Positions 10,898-22,068 of a stretch of 64,000 nucleotides of DNA are shown here, one piece after another. The notes below the pieces were generated by a model. It saw only the letters and a list, made by a program, of their open reading frames with translations. It did no database searches and was not told the origin of the DNA. The stretch is from Castor canadensis. Its lineage: Eukaryota > Chordata > Mammalia > Rodentia > Castoridae. The position numbers and the translations under genes are program-made. The stretch lies in assembly GCF_047511655.1 (NCBI RefSeq), contig NC_133397.1, positions 48,312,001-48,376,000 on the forward strand. The letters are read 5' to 3'. The first letter of the stretch is position 1. Every line of letters starts with the position of its first letter.

Positions 10898-11820
10898 GGA
10901 TGTGGGGAAAAAGGAACCCTCTTATACTGTTGGTGGGAATGTAGACCAGTACAACCACTCTGGAAAAAAATTTGGAGGCTACTTAAAAAGCTAGACATTG
11001 ATCTACCATTTGATCCAGCAATACCACTCTTGGGGATATACCCAAAAGACTGTGACACAGGTTACTCCAGAGGCACCTGCACACCCATGTTTATGCAGCA
11101 CCATTCACAATAGCCAAGTTATGGAAACAGCCAAGATGCCCCACCACTGATGAATGGATTAAGGAAATGTGGTATCTATACACAATGGAATTTTATGCAG
11201 CCATGAAGAAGAACGAAATGTTATCATTCACTGGTAAATGGATGGAATTGGAGAACATCATTCTGAGTGAGGTTAGCCTGGCCCAAAAGACGAAAAATCA
11301 TATGTTCTCCCTCATATGTGGACATTAGATCAAGGGCAAACACAACAATGGGATTAGACTATGAGCACATGATAAAAGCGAGAGCACACAAGGGAGGGGT
11401 GAGGATAGGTAAGACACCTAAAAAACTAGCTAGCATTTGTTGCCCTTAATGCAGAGAAACTAAAGCAGATACCTTAAAGCAACTGAGGCCAATAGGAAAA
11501 GGGGAACATGTACTAGAGAAAAGGTTATATCAAAAAGAATTAACCTAGAAGGTAACACCCACGCACAGGAAATCAATGTGAGTCAATGCCCTGTATAGCT
11601 ATCCTTATCTCAACCAGGAAAACCCTTGTTCCTTATTATTATTGCTTATACTCTCTCTACAACAAAATTAGAAATAAGGGCAAAATAGTTTCTGCGGGGT
11701 ATTGGCGGGGGAGAGGGAGGTGGCAGAGTGGGCGGTAAGGGAGGGGGTGGGGGCAGGGGGGAGAAATGACCCAAGCCTTGTATGCACATATGAATAATAA
11801 AAGAAAAATGAAAAAAAAAA
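10898..11820 (+). other. L1 C-terminal extension, 3' UTR, G-rich block and A-tail
   Basis: After the TGA the frame stays readable through a Cys-rich segment (CWWEC) and DPAIPLLGIYP to about 11085. There one base is missing in TTTATGCAGCA, compared with TTTATTGCAGCA at 62.09 kb. The 3' UTR follows, then a G-rich polypurine tract (about 11697-11762), TATGCACATATGAATAATAAAA and the A-tail. Confidence 0.75.
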
Positions 11821-11833
11821 AATCACACTTTTG
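11821..11833. repeat. L1 target-site duplication, right copy
   Basis: Exact copy of the 13 bp at 9210-9222, immediately after the A-tail. Confidence 0.9.
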
Positions 11834-12095
11834 GAGTTTTAAGGCCATGTGCCTGCGATGGCTCAATTCCAGTGAAGGCCCTTCAGGCTGCAGTCACATC
11901 ATGGCAAAAGGATCTGTGTGTGTATATGCAGAACAGCTTATGTCCCACAATCCTTCAAAGGGAATGCCTAATGATCCAAGGATCTCCTAATAGCACCTTC
12001 TAAGCATTGTACTTACTAAGAACAGTGCCAGCCCTGGAACTAAGACTTTAACACATGGACCTTCGGGGGGACACTCAGCATCTTAACTGCAGCAG
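11821..12095 (+). mobile_element. MaLR-type LTR, 3' part
   Basis: Continues the LTR broken at 9222. It carries typical MaLR internal phrases (TCACATCATGGCAAAAGG, ACACATGGACCTTCGGGGGGACACT) and ends near CTTAACTGC. The joined LTR would be roughly 370 bases. Confidence 0.6.
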
Positions 12096-12301
12096 TTCTC
12101 ATCACTGCAAGTTCTTGACAGCCAGTCAATAGGGTCTCTATGAAATTTATGGATCAGGTTAGCACCTAGACTAGATGAATTTCTGGACTTTCTCAATCCT
12201 GTGAAGCTATGATTTTGTAATATCAATATTAGTTATTTCAAGAATTAGATAACCACTTGCCAGTGATAATGATAAGTATAGATAGACACTTTTTTGTTGT
12301 T

Positions 12302-12400
12302 CTTGCCTAGGTTGGCCTCAGATTCTTGGTCTTAACCAATCTTTCTGCCTTAGCCCCCCCTGATTAGTTGGGTCTTCAGGTGTGTCCCACTGCACCCAGT
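12302..12400 (-). mobile_element. B1-type SINE, diverged
   Basis: The antisense of a 7SL-derived monomer is recognisable: TTGGCCTCAGATTCTTGG, TGCCTTAGCC, GGTGTGTCCCACTGCACCCAG. Confidence 0.6.
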
Positions 12401-12494
12401 TTAGACAGCCACTTTATATTAGTGTTTTATTGCTTCTATTTTTAAATGAAACCCAGGTTTTACTTTTATTTATTTTGTAGTTCAAATGGTTTTG

Positions 12495-12605
12495 GTTTTG
12501 CTTTGGGACATGGTCTCATTATGTAGCCTTGGCTGGCCTCAAACCTACAATCCTACCTCAGCCTCTCAAGTGCTGGGATTATAGGCATACTCACTGCATC
12601 CAGCT
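12495..12605 (-). mobile_element. B1 SINE
   Basis: Antisense B1: GGTCTCATTATGTAGCCTTGG, GGCCTCAAACC, CTCAAGTGCTGGGATTATAGGC. It lies next to the RPL22L1 pseudogene on its 3' side. Confidence 0.8.
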
Positions 12606-12721
12606 TAGTTCAGTGTTTTTTTTTATCAGTAAACTGAAAGTACATTTTAAATGTTTTTTTTTTCTCATATATACTTCACTTGTCTTATTAATAAGCAAAG
12701 CTTTATAAGGGGAGACTTCAC

Positions 12722-13076
12722 CTAGTCTTCATACTCCAATTCATCTTCCGCTTTAATCTGGAAGTAATGAAGTACATAACTTTCTTTGTCAGATGCTATC
12801 ACATGACACCAATCATGAGGATTATTTGTTTCAATAAGTTTATTGGTAAGATATTTCAAATACCTTGTAGACAACAGTTTCTCAGAAACTGTTTTTGAAG
12901 TATTCAATGTGAACAATGTTCCTGAGGTTTCTAGCTTTTCCATTGATTATAACCTTCTCCCATGGAAATTGTGCAAAATATTCAAATTCAAAACTTCCAT
13001 CTTCTGTTGGATGAATAAGGTCTAAATTAAACTTCCAAATCAGCCTCTTAGGCTTTTTGCCTTTCTGTGGCACCAC
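12722..13076 (-). pseudogene. RPL22L1: RPL22L1 processed pseudogene
   Basis: Two adjacent minus-strand frames together cover nearly the whole of RPL22L1 (eL22-like ribosomal protein, about 122 residues). Positions 13076 to about 12885 encode the N-terminal half (PQKGKKPKR, FNLDLIHPTEDG, NIVHIEYFKN). Positions about 12900-12722 encode the C-terminal half (RYLKYLTNKL, DWCHVIASDKESY, LHYFQI) and the acidic tail, ending in a stop. The halves are in different frames because about 10-11 bases are missing at about 12890, in the KITVV-equivalent region. The start codon is GTG instead of ATG. The coding region is continuous, with no introns, and an A-tract (T-run at 12652-12662 on the plus strand) lies downstream, so this is a retrocopy. 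QKGKKPKR favours RPL22L1 over RPL22. Confidence 0.88.
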
Positions 13077-13304
13077 CTTGAGAGCTGTCCTTCTGATCAG
13101 AGAGCAAGCCTCATGTTTTCAAAGCTTCATTAACTTTTTTGGGGGCATTGGTAGATTTATATATCAAACTGCTATTGGATATTAGAACAGTAGCATGAAA
13201 GGTGATAGGAATAGAGTAAATTGTCATTTCCACTGCTAGGCTGTAACCATCGCTACCCTTATTTCCTCTTCAGCTTGAAGGTTTGATTAGCATTCCATAA
13301 TTTG

Positions 13305-13720
13305 ATTGTACCAAACATTTTCTGCAAAGGGCTAGATAGTAAATATTTTAGAACTGAGACACATAAGGTCTCTGTCATGTATTCTTTTTTTTCTTCTGCT
13401 TCTCTTATTTGTCCTCCTCAATTCTTTCAAAACCTCAGGGTGCTGGTGGCTCCCGCCTGTAATCCTAGCTACTCAGGAAGCAGAGATCAGAATAGCAGTT
13501 CAAAGGAAGCCATAGTCCACAAGACCCTATCTTGAAAATACCCATCACAAAAAAGGGCTGGTGGAGTGGCTTAAGGCATAGGTAGGCCCTGAATTCAAGT
13601 CCCAGTACCACAAAAAAAAATCCTTAGCTTTCAGGCAGTAAAAAATTAGCTACAAGACGCATGTGACTGAAGGCCAATGGATTGCAATGGATTGCAAACT
13701 CCTTTGCTATAGTATAATTT
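13305..13720 (+). mobile_element. hAT-like nonautonomous DNA transposon, split by a SINE
   Basis: The left part (13318-13400: TTCTGCAAAGGGCTAGATAGTAAATATTTTAGA) and right part (about 13650-13715, ending ATTGCAAACTCCTTTGCTATAG) resemble the two ends of a mammalian-wide hAT-Charlie-type MER element. A composite SINE sits between them. The family name is not certain. Confidence 0.45.
13438..13618 (+). mobile_element. Composite SINE: B1 monomer plus ID unit
   Basis: A 7SL-type monomer (CTCCCGCCTGTAATCCTAGC, CTACTCAGGAAGCAGAGATC) is followed by an A-rich linker, an ID-like tRNA-derived unit (GGCTGGTGGAGTGGCTTAAG ... CAAGTCCCAGTACC) and an A9 tail. This is the B1-dID type of dimer known from several rodent families. 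Confidence 0.75.
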
Positions 13721-13734
13721 TTAAAAAGTAGGTG

Positions 13735-14185
13735 GACAGTTAGTTTTTATAGTTTTCACTATTTCAAACAATGCTGCAGTGAAAATGCTATTACTTGTAT
13801 CTTTGTTCATATGTGCCAACAGAATCCTAGAAGTAGTTAAAGGGTATTTGTATTTAACATTAGGACAGATATTGCTAAAGTACATGTTGTACCATTTATA
13901 CTTTCACTAATAGTATAGGAGAGTACTATTCCCTATACTCTTGTAAAAACTTAATATTACCAAACTTGCATTTTTGCCCATGTGATGAATTAAAAAAACA
14001 GCATCTCACTTTTTGAAATGATATTTCTCTCATTCTTAGTCAGGAATCTGCATATGGATTTTCTTTGAATTTCCCATTCATTTGTCCTTGTTAATTTATA
14101 TATGCTCTCATTAATCTTCTGTTTTACATGTTGCAGATTTTCCAACAAATCTATTTCTTGTTTTTCAATCCTACTTAGAAATTTC
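13735..14185 (-). mobile_element. Ancient L1M fragment
   Basis: This reads as antisense of a very old L1 3' ORF2/3' end: TTTCAAACAATGCTGCAGTG, AATCCTAGAAGTAGTT, AGATATTGCTAAAG, GTTGTACCATTTATACTTTC and GTATAGGAGAGTACTATTCCC match L1ME-type consensus phrases in order. Confidence 0.65.
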
Positions 14186-15285
14186 ATATTTTATTTTAGA
14201 CAAGTGAATGCTCTTTTACTTTGTAAAAACCCACTTTCAAGTGGGTTGCATCTTCCTTTGGATGCCTCTGTTCTCAGATTAGAAGTATATTCTTTTTAGT
14301 AGTACATTTAAGTAAATTCCTACCAGAATTTGATGTAAGGTGAACATTGGTTTCTTTCAAACAACTTTTGTGCTTTTTGTCTTGACTGTTAGGAAACACA
14401 GCTAAATCTATGTAACCTACTTTTTTAGACAATGCAATAGTTACCACAAACTGTCAGTACTAAAATGGTGTCTACAAACCTGAAAATAGAGGCTGGGAAA
14501 ATAGGGTAGCATAAAGCTATCCTGTGACTCAAAATCCATGGTAGAGAAATAGGGTAGCAGAAGATCTTAAACATAAATGGATAAGACTGAGAATTCATGA
14601 TTGTGGGACAAACTGAGAAGTAGAGGGGTTTGATAGGAACCAAGGCCTAGAAATAGTGATGGTTGCATGAATTTAGGATATTCTATAGCCACGGGTTCTG
14701 AACCTGTGGGCTGACAATTTGTATAGGCTTATAATCTCTTATCTACAATTCATAAATCCAAAAAGCTGTGAAAGTCCAGATTTAAAAAATTATCAAAATA
14801 TGACTTATATAGATGAGATGATTCAAAGTCTTTATTTTATTTTGAAAATTCATACATTTTGCTGCATAAATAACAATGTGATTGATTTAAAGTTACTTCT
14901 TCTAGCCTACTGAAAAGTGTTATAAAATATCTGATGTATGTGTCTCCTTCCTTTCTAGAACCTTCTGAATTCTAAATTCTGAAACATATCTTGCCTTGAA
15001 GAGTTTTTGTGAAGGTATTGTAAGTGTGTAATTAATAGTTTACCCAAAGGCCCAGACAGAATCAGCTTTCTTTTTGTCTCTTTATGGTTTCTGATTTCAC
15101 ATTCTAACATCATATTTAATAATCCTGTTGCATATACATTCAGTATAAAGTCTCAAATTCATTTGTCAGTAGGAATAGTGGAAAGCAGACTCCAGGAGGG
15201 CCCACAGTAATCTTTGCCCTTGTGTAGTCCCCTACTATTTGAGCCAGAGCTGCTCTGGGTACCCATTCATTATATGGACAGAAGT
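14186..15285. other. No gene recognised; apparently non-repetitive
   Basis: AT-rich sequence without a credible gene. A small hairpin (ACCCACT-TTCA-AGTGGGT) is at 14229-14246. The part at about 14720-14930 may be an old interspersed repeat that I could not name. Confidence 0.5.
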
Positions 15286-16204
15286 GATGCTGTGTGACTT
15301 CTGAGGTTAGATTACAAAGGTGGCTCAGCTTCTGCCTTGGTCTCATTGGTCTCTGGTTCTGTGTACCATGTTTTAAGAATACACAAGGGCAAACACAACA
15401 AGTGGATTGGACTATGAGCACATGATAAACGCGAGAGCACACAAGGGAGGGGTGAGGATAGGTAAGACACTTAAAAAACTAGCTAGCATTTGTTGCCCTT
15501 AATGCAGAGAAACTAAAGCAGATACCTTAAAAGCAACTGAGGCCAATAGGAAAAGGGGAACAGGTACTAGAGAAAAGGTTAGATCAAAAAGAATTAACCT
15601 AGAAGGTAACACCCACGCACAGGAAATCAATGTGAGTCAATGCCCTGTATAGCTATCCTTATCTCAACCAGCAAAACCCCTTGTTCCTTCCTATTAATGC
15701 TTATACTGTCTCTACAACAAAATTAGAGATAAGGGGAAAATAGTTTCTGCTGGGTATTGAGGGGGGGGGGAGCGGGAGGGGGTGGAGTGGGTGGTAAGGG
15801 AGGGGGTGGGGGCAGGGGGGAGAAATGAACCAAGCCTTGTATGCACATATGAATAATAAAAGAAAAAAAATAAAAAAATAAAAAAATAAAATAAATTAAA
15901 AAAAAAAAAAAGAATACACAAAAAGCTGCAGGGAAAGAGATAGTAGAGAGGAACCAACTTGCCAGCAATGTGAGTAAGACACCCTAGAAGTGTATTTGCT
16001 TCAGCCCCTCTCAAGCCTTCAGCTGACTGTGGCTCTGGCCTTCATCTTGACAACAACTTCATGAGAGATTCAAAGTCACAACAGCTGAACCAAACCTCTC
16101 CCATATACATGATCCACAGAGATTACAAGGACAACAAATCACTATTGTCTTTTAACTGCTAAGTTTTTGAGTGGTTTGTTATATAGCGGTAGATAATTAA
16201 TACA
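15286..16204 (+). mobile_element. MLT1-type LTR (ERVL-MaLR), split by L1
   Basis: The right part (15922-16204) matches MLT1 phrases: CAAGCCTTCAGCTGACTG, GGCCTTCATCTTGACAACAAC, TTCATGAGAGATTC, TTTTAACTGCTAAGTTTTTG, TAGATAATTAATACAG. The left part (about 15286-15386) is less certain. The young L1 at 15387-15909 separates them, so it inserted later. Confidence 0.7.
15387..15909 (+). mobile_element. Short 5'-truncated LINE-1 (3' UTR only) with 12 bp TSD
   Basis: This is nearly the same 3' UTR as the L1 at 9223-11820, starting at GGGCAAACACAAC. It includes the G-rich block (about 15761-15820), TATGCACATATGAATAATAAAA, and a long A-tail with T interruptions. The flanks AAGAATACACAA at 15375-15386 and 15910-15921 are identical. 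The host is the MLT1 LTR. Confidence 0.92.
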
Positions 16205-16419
16205 GTGAGTTACAATATTAATAATTGATTATTTTAATAAAGTACAGTTTAGAAACTTCTCTACAGGGCTCTCAAACAATGTGGCATTTGATTCCTACAT
16301 TGCATTTCCTACATAGTTTGGATATGTTATTTTATCATTTGTCATACACATTATGTAATATTTTCTTCTTCTCCTCCTTCTTCCCCCCACTGAACTGCTG
16401 AATAATCTTACTTTTAGAA

Positions 16420-16835
16420 AAGTTCTTATTGTGTGACTATTCTGATTCTGGTCCAGAGTTAGTTTTGGATCGCTGTTTATTATTACAGTGTGACAATCTA
16501 TCCCAATGGTCATGTCTTAGAGTAATGAAGTTTTACTATTTCTCATGATTCTGTGATTTGTCTGGGCAGTCCTACTAGTCTTGCCCAGACTTTTTTTGTG
16601 AAGTTGAGTTCATCTGGTGGGTCTGCTGCTGCTGGAGACTATAACATGGTCCCACCCTCAGGTTTGGAGTTTTGGCTGAGATGGTTGGAAAGCTGAAAAC
16701 TTCCTCCTTACTTGGTATCTCATGGTTAACAAAACCTAAGTATTTTCCATAGTAGCTGGAGTCTTGGGGACCCTGTTTCACAGGGTCACCTCTATCACAT
16801 TACAAAGGCCAAAGCAAGTTGTAAGACCAGTCCAG
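16420..16835 (-). repeat. Ancient interspersed repeat, family not assigned
   Basis: TTTCTCATGATTCTGTGATTTG, CTGGGCAGTCC and CCAAAGCAAGTTGTAAGACC...CCAGATTCAGG match a mammalian-wide repeat I recognise as antisense, but I cannot name the family. Confidence 0.45.
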
Positions 16836-17785
16836 ATTCAGGAAAGGGGTGGAAAGACAGTAGCAGAACATATAAAGGGGATATAGGTACAGGGTGAAGA
16901 GCTTCCTTCATTGAGAGGAAATTATTATAATAGTATACCATAAGTTCACTAGAAGAAACTATAAATATTAACTCACAAGATTCCAGTAGCCTGAATTCTT
17001 GAACATAGAGTTAGAAGGTGCAGAATGATTAATTCATTAACCATATATATATATTGAGAATCTAGTATGTGCTGGCCTTCAAGAAACAATATATAATTCT
17101 TTACTTGAAGGAAGAATCATACTTTTTTTTTCTAGTCTTTTCAAATCCAGTCCTTTAAGGTCAGAGAATGAGCATTTTATATAAATAATCAAAGCATCAG
17201 ATAATTCTTGCATGGCCTCTGTGTTTAGGATTCTGCTATTTATTCCCGAGGCACTTTACTAGGAGGTAATGATGTAGATTTTGTGAGTTACTGATACTCT
17301 CTGCAGATGTGTTCATGGATCCCACACTCCTGGCTATAATATCTGCCCCTGGGGTGTTTGATAGGGCATCTGAGTCCTGTTTGGCTTCACCTGCCTTTCC
17401 AATTACACACTTTACCATATGGCAAAGATGCCAGGAGTGAATTCTCCTGACTTAAGATAATTAGAGTAGTAAGTGTCAGAGGGAAGTTATGGAATTGACT
17501 TTCTGTACTCTATGTGCAGGGCAAATTATTGAGCATTAGGTTATAGAGACCTGAATAAGATATAAGATAAGGACTCATAGAACTGGAAGTGAAAATACAA
17601 ATAACCTGGACATTCTTCTTATTTAAAAGAGAAAAACTGAGACATTAAGTGACATGCTTATGTTAAAATACCTATTTAGTAACACACCTGAAAGTACAAC
17701 TTAGGAATTTTGACTTTCTGTCTGGTATTATTTCTATTGGTGTCTGCCATCTTAAAAGCATGTATTCTTAAGGAAGAGAGATAAT
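16836..17785. other. No gene recognised
   Basis: Ordinary AT-rich sequence. Open frames are short and show no known domain. Confidence 0.5.
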
Positions 17786-17789
17786 TTCT

Positions 17790-18030
17790 AAAATTTTCTG
17801 AGTGTTAACTTAGTGTATACCAAACAGTGGTATAAATTTGGAGTCTCTCAATGAACCTTCCAACTGCCAGAAGAGTGGGTATTGTTAGTACTTATATTTA
17901 GGGAGAAGGGTTGTTTAAGTAACTTTCCCAAATACCCAAGACTAAAAATTTCAAAAGCAGGTCTTCAACCCAGGCTTTCTTACTTCAGAGTCTGAGCTTT
18001 TAATTACCGAGTCAGCCCTACTCTATGTAT
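17790..18030 (-). repeat. MIR-type ancient SINE
   Basis: Antisense MIR-like order: a GAGTGTTAACTTAGTGTATACC start, AAGTAACTTTCCCAAATACCC, then GTCTTCAACCCAGGC and AGAGTCTGAGCTTTTAATTA. Confidence 0.55.
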
Positions 18031-19075
18031 AGGCATGATAATACCAAAATAGCTAAAGGAAAGCTAGGAGCCTGCTGAAGTTTCATGGAAGGTCTTCAGG
18101 TCCCAAGCGAGAAGCTATGCTAGAAGCAGAAGCGTGCATCTATTGGGGAGAGAACACAGTCTGGTTCATGGTAGAAGCCCAGGATGAGTTTACTGAATGA
18201 ATGTTAAATTCCTGTTTCTAGGTGAACTGACAAGTCAGTGGAGTATAAATTATGAATTGAATTGTTCCTCTGGCACTAATAGACCTTGCTAACAGCCTGG
18301 TTCTGTTTGTGTAAACATCTAGATGTTCTATGTGTGGCAAGTAGATCCTTTTCTCATAATCTGCTTTAGAAATGATTAGATTTCATTCACTCATTGTTTC
18401 AAGAAATGCATATTGAACAAAGATGTTGTGCTAGGTACAGAGCTGCCTCAGGGCTGCCTTTAGAAGCTGCCTCCTCCATCTCTTTAGCTCTGGTTACATC
18501 ATCCTATTTGTTGTGGCTCATGGTGCTCCTTGTTTTCTTGAGATAAAAACCAAGATTTGCACATTCTTCTTTAAGTTTATAGCACAAATAAATTAGAAAG
18601 TCATATGTCACACATGATGTTTGATCTAGCTTATTTAAAAGGGATCTCAGAAAGAAGAACCATTAATCCATGCTGGGTCAATTACAATGAAAAATTATTG
18701 TTGTATTAATCAGAATATAGTTAATGGGTATAAAAAAACCAGTGATGTATAATGGGTAAACTGTGAGACAAGTTTATTTCTTGCTTATGTAAAATGGACT
18801 TTTCTGGTAGAATGATGAGTCTTGTCTAAGTGGTAATTCAGATATTCAATTCCTCTCAAAGTTATCACACATGTCTACATCAAGCAGGAAGAAGGAGAAA
18901 AGACTCCTTAATGGGCTGCACATGGAGAGACACACATCTGTCTACTAATATCCCTTTGACAAGAGGTTAATCATATAGTTGACATCTGAGTGTGAGGGAG
19001 CCTAGAACATATACACCTGTAAAAAAGAGGAAATAAATTTGATGGACAATAGGCCAATGTCTGCCAAAATGTTTA
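18031..19075. other. No gene recognised
   Basis: Apparently non-repetitive apart from a short L2/MIR-like stretch near 18375-18440 (TTCATTCACTCATTGTTTCAAG...). Confidence 0.45.
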
Positions 19076-19079
19076 CATA

Positions 19080-19212
19080 ACATACACACACACATACACA
19101 TGCACACACATATACATGCACACACATACACACACATACACACATATATACATATACACAAACACACACACACATACAAACACACACATACACACATACA
19201 CACACACACAAA
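19080..19212. repeat. CA-rich microsatellite with TACACA interruptions
   Basis: About 130 bases of (CA)n broken by TA steps. The open frames across it are a repeat artefact. Confidence 0.95.
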
Positions 19213-19294
19213 GGATCCTCGGACTGCAATATTTATTTAAAAAGGAGGACAGGACTATGAAATCCTCTCACTTTGTTTTAATTCACTAATATTT

Positions 19295-19490
19295 TCGTTT
19301 AAAAATATTTTTATTAGCATATATTAGCTGTACAGGAGGTTTAATTGTGACATTTCCATATATGCTCACAATGTGCCATAGTTATGTTCACTCCCACCAT
19401 CTTCTCCATCATTCCTCTCTTCCCCTACTTACAACAATTACAACAGGTTTCATTGTTCTATTCCATATAACATGCTTATTTTCTTGAATT
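19295..19490 (-). mobile_element. Old L1 3' end
   Basis: TTTTTATTAGCATATATTAG ... GTGACATTTCCATATATG matches the 3' end also seen at 36.91 kb, antisense. It is 5'-truncated after about 200 bases. Confidence 0.6.
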
Positions 19491-19564
19491 TCATGTAAAT
19501 CTAAATTTGTTTTTATTTCATAAAATTGAGAAATATATTATCAATTTCTTTTGAAATCATGTTC

Positions 19565-19690
19565 AACTCTTTCATTCTATAGATAAGAAATACAAGCCTC
19601 AGAGAGGTTAAGATAAATTGTCAAAAGTCCTACAAGTAGCTGACAACAGAGTTAAAAGTGAAGTTCAGAGACTTCTTGATTTTCTCTTTT
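19565..19690 (-). repeat. MIR fragment
   Basis: Antisense MIR core: TTCTATAGATAAGAAATACA, CTCAGAGAGGTTAAGATAAATTG, CTGACAACAGAGTTAAAAG. Confidence 0.55.
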
Positions 19691-21200
19691 ACCTTAAATG
19701 AGATAATATCAATAATATCGGCCCTAGCACTTATTATATCTGCATTATATTTTATTCTCACCCAGAACATTTTTTGTTGAATTTGTTTTGTGGAAAGTAT
19801 GGTGTAAATATTTTTAATGAAATTTTGGTTCAAAGAGATTCTCACTCTAGCCTTTAGATGGCACAAGTTAGCTAATCCAAAGCTGTTTTATAATCTACAG
19901 TAATTACAGAAAGTTAAAGAAAATTTTACAGAAAACAGGAGGATTTAATAATAATTTAAACAAAGCAGACATGTTATCAGCAAAGCCTCCTTGTATTTTA
20001 GAATTGGTCTTCTGAATGAGTCCTTGTGCACAAAAGGAAAATGATTGGAAGGTTTTCTAGGGGTTCTCTAATTCTGCCCATGTCAGGAGTCACAAGAAAT
20101 AAATGACTCTTGGTAGAGATTTTGGGGTAAGAATTGGACTTATAGAGAGTTTTCCGAAGTGGATGGAATACAAATCTGTGAGAAGTCCCCAAACATGACA
20201 AATTGTCTCTTCATTGGCTTATGGTACTTAGTTCAGGTACTCATTTGCTAATTAATGACCCCACCAGGATGTTCAGCTCTTACATGATGATGACTAAAAA
20301 TCTTTTCAGGTACTTCTGTAGGATGGTGCTATAGCACAATGCTTCACAATTATTAGGGCTATAGGAATTGTTGGTAGAAATTTTTCTTCTCATTTTTGTT
20401 CCTGGAGGGATAACTCCTTTCTTAAGGTGTCAATAAAAATATGACCAAAGTACATTATATACATGCATAAAAATGTCATAAAACCTATTAAAATAAATAA
20501 AACACTACAACTTAATATGGTGTTTACACAGTGCCTCTTATATTGACTAGCACTCTTATAGCTAGCATAAAGAATCCTTTACAAATCGGCTCTTCTTCTG
20601 AAATCCAGTTCAGTTCTGAAGTTAATATTTAGCTAAGTCCATATCATGTATGGACTAGACAATATAAAACCAAAATACTGACTGATTATGTAAATGCCTA
20701 GTGCTTTTGCTGTGAGCATATGCAAATGACCACATATATACCAAAAAGGTAAAATGTGTTGATGAGGAAAGAGACAGTAAAAATGTTCCTCTTGTATCTG
20801 TGTAGAGTGTGCTCTTTGGCATGTTACATCTAATCTTCAGAATTCTATGATTTATGAGCACAGGAATCTGAAGTTTGAATAAGTTAACATCATTTTTCCT
20901 GATGTCATTTTCCAAGTTTATGTAATAATATGAAGTATGCAAAGCTAATCATTGGTGTTTCTGAGCTCAACATAATAGGCCTTTTTTGTTTTAGTTGATG
21001 TTTCCATCCTCAGCTCACTCCTAGCAGCTAAAGTTTTCTTAGTCTATTTCTATCATCCCCTCCCCTGACAAAAATTCACTTTCTCAACCTCATCAATAAG
21101 GCATATGCAACTGATGCTGGATTCAAATATTCTTGATATCCAGCAGGTTTTCAGTTTTAACTAGTCTAATATACCTCCTAAGCCAAAAGCATAAAGGTAA
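19691..21200. other. No gene recognised
   Basis: About 1.5 kb of AT-rich sequence. No domain, RNA gene or clear repeat was seen on either strand. Confidence 0.5.
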
Positions 21201-21217
21201 ATTGAAATGTTATTTTT

Positions 21218-21655
21218 TATATGTATTTTTTAGAGTACGATTTTATTGACTTTTTTGCTGCAGCATTTTCTACTTTGCAAAATAATGGGTTTCATTATGA
21301 CACTTCGCACATGTATAGATACACTTCGATCATATTTACCCCACACCACCCTCTGTGGTCCACCTCCTTCCACTGGTCCACCTCCACAAAGCAAATAGTC
21401 CTCTTTGTATGTCCATGTCATTTTGTTTGTTTTTAAGGCAAGATTTTGTGTATGAGAGATTCTTTTTGAGTCTGACTTATTTTGCTTGATGATGATGCCT
21501 TAAGGTTCCATCCATTTCCCTGCAAATGACATAATTTCCTTCTTCTTTATGACTGAATAATACTCAATTGTATATTTATATCATAGTTTCTTAATGATTC
21601 AGCTGTTGTTGGGCACCTAGGCTGATTCCATGATGTGGTTAATGTGAATTGAGAA
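21218..21655 (-). mobile_element. Old L1 3' end
   Basis: Antisense L1 3' region: TTTTGAGTCTGACTTATTTTGC, TCCATCCATTTCCCTGCAAATGAC, TTCTTTATGACTGAATAATAC. The flanks GAAATGTTATTTTTTATA (about 21203) and GAGAAATACTATTTTTATA (21651) may be a decayed TSD. Confidence 0.7.
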
Positions 21656-21964
21656 ATACTATTTTTATAAAAATGTACATGTGGCCATTTAAAAAACTCA
21701 AGTGATATAAATAAGCACATCCCAAATTCTATCTCTCAAAAATAGCTACTATGCTTTGGCCAAAACTTTTTTCAATGCATATATACATGATTATAGATGC
21801 AACAAAATAGATATGAGGGACTGCTGGTGGAAATAAAGCCATCCAGCAGGTAGTCTATCCCAACAAGTATGCAACTTGCTTTGCTTACTAGTAAGATGAA
21901 TTTTCATAAAGGGTAGCTTAAAATACATTGTATCCAATGTTCTCTGTAATTTAATGATATACCT

Positions 21965-22068
21965 TTTTTATTTCTTTGAGACAGGGTCTTCCTATGTAAC
22001 CCAGGCTGGCCTTGAACTCATGATTCTTTTGAGTTCTAAGATTACAGAAATGTTCCACCATGCCTTGG
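21965..22068 (-). mobile_element. B1 SINE
   Basis: Antisense B1: GAGACAGGGTCTTCCTATGT, CCCAGGCTGGCCTTGAACTC, CCACCATGCCTTGG. Confidence 0.8.

Larger units (their letters stand above)
9223..11820 (+). mobile_element. Young 5'-truncated LINE-1 with 13 bp TSD
   Basis: About 2.6 kb of L1 starts abruptly inside the ORF2 RT domain and runs through the ORF2 C-terminus and 3' UTR to an A-tail ending at 11820. It is flanked by the exact 13 bp duplication AATCACACTTTTG and sits inside a MaLR LTR, so it inserted after that LTR. A frame of 537 codons is still open, making this the least decayed element in the window. The 3' UTR includes a G-rich polypurine block (about 11697-11762) and ends TGTATGCACATATGAATAATAAAA before the tail. 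Lacking ORF1, endonuclease and promoter, it cannot move itself. Confidence 0.95.

Noticed and set aside
19002-19229. Cys/Val-rich frames
   Set aside because: Translation of the CA microsatellite.
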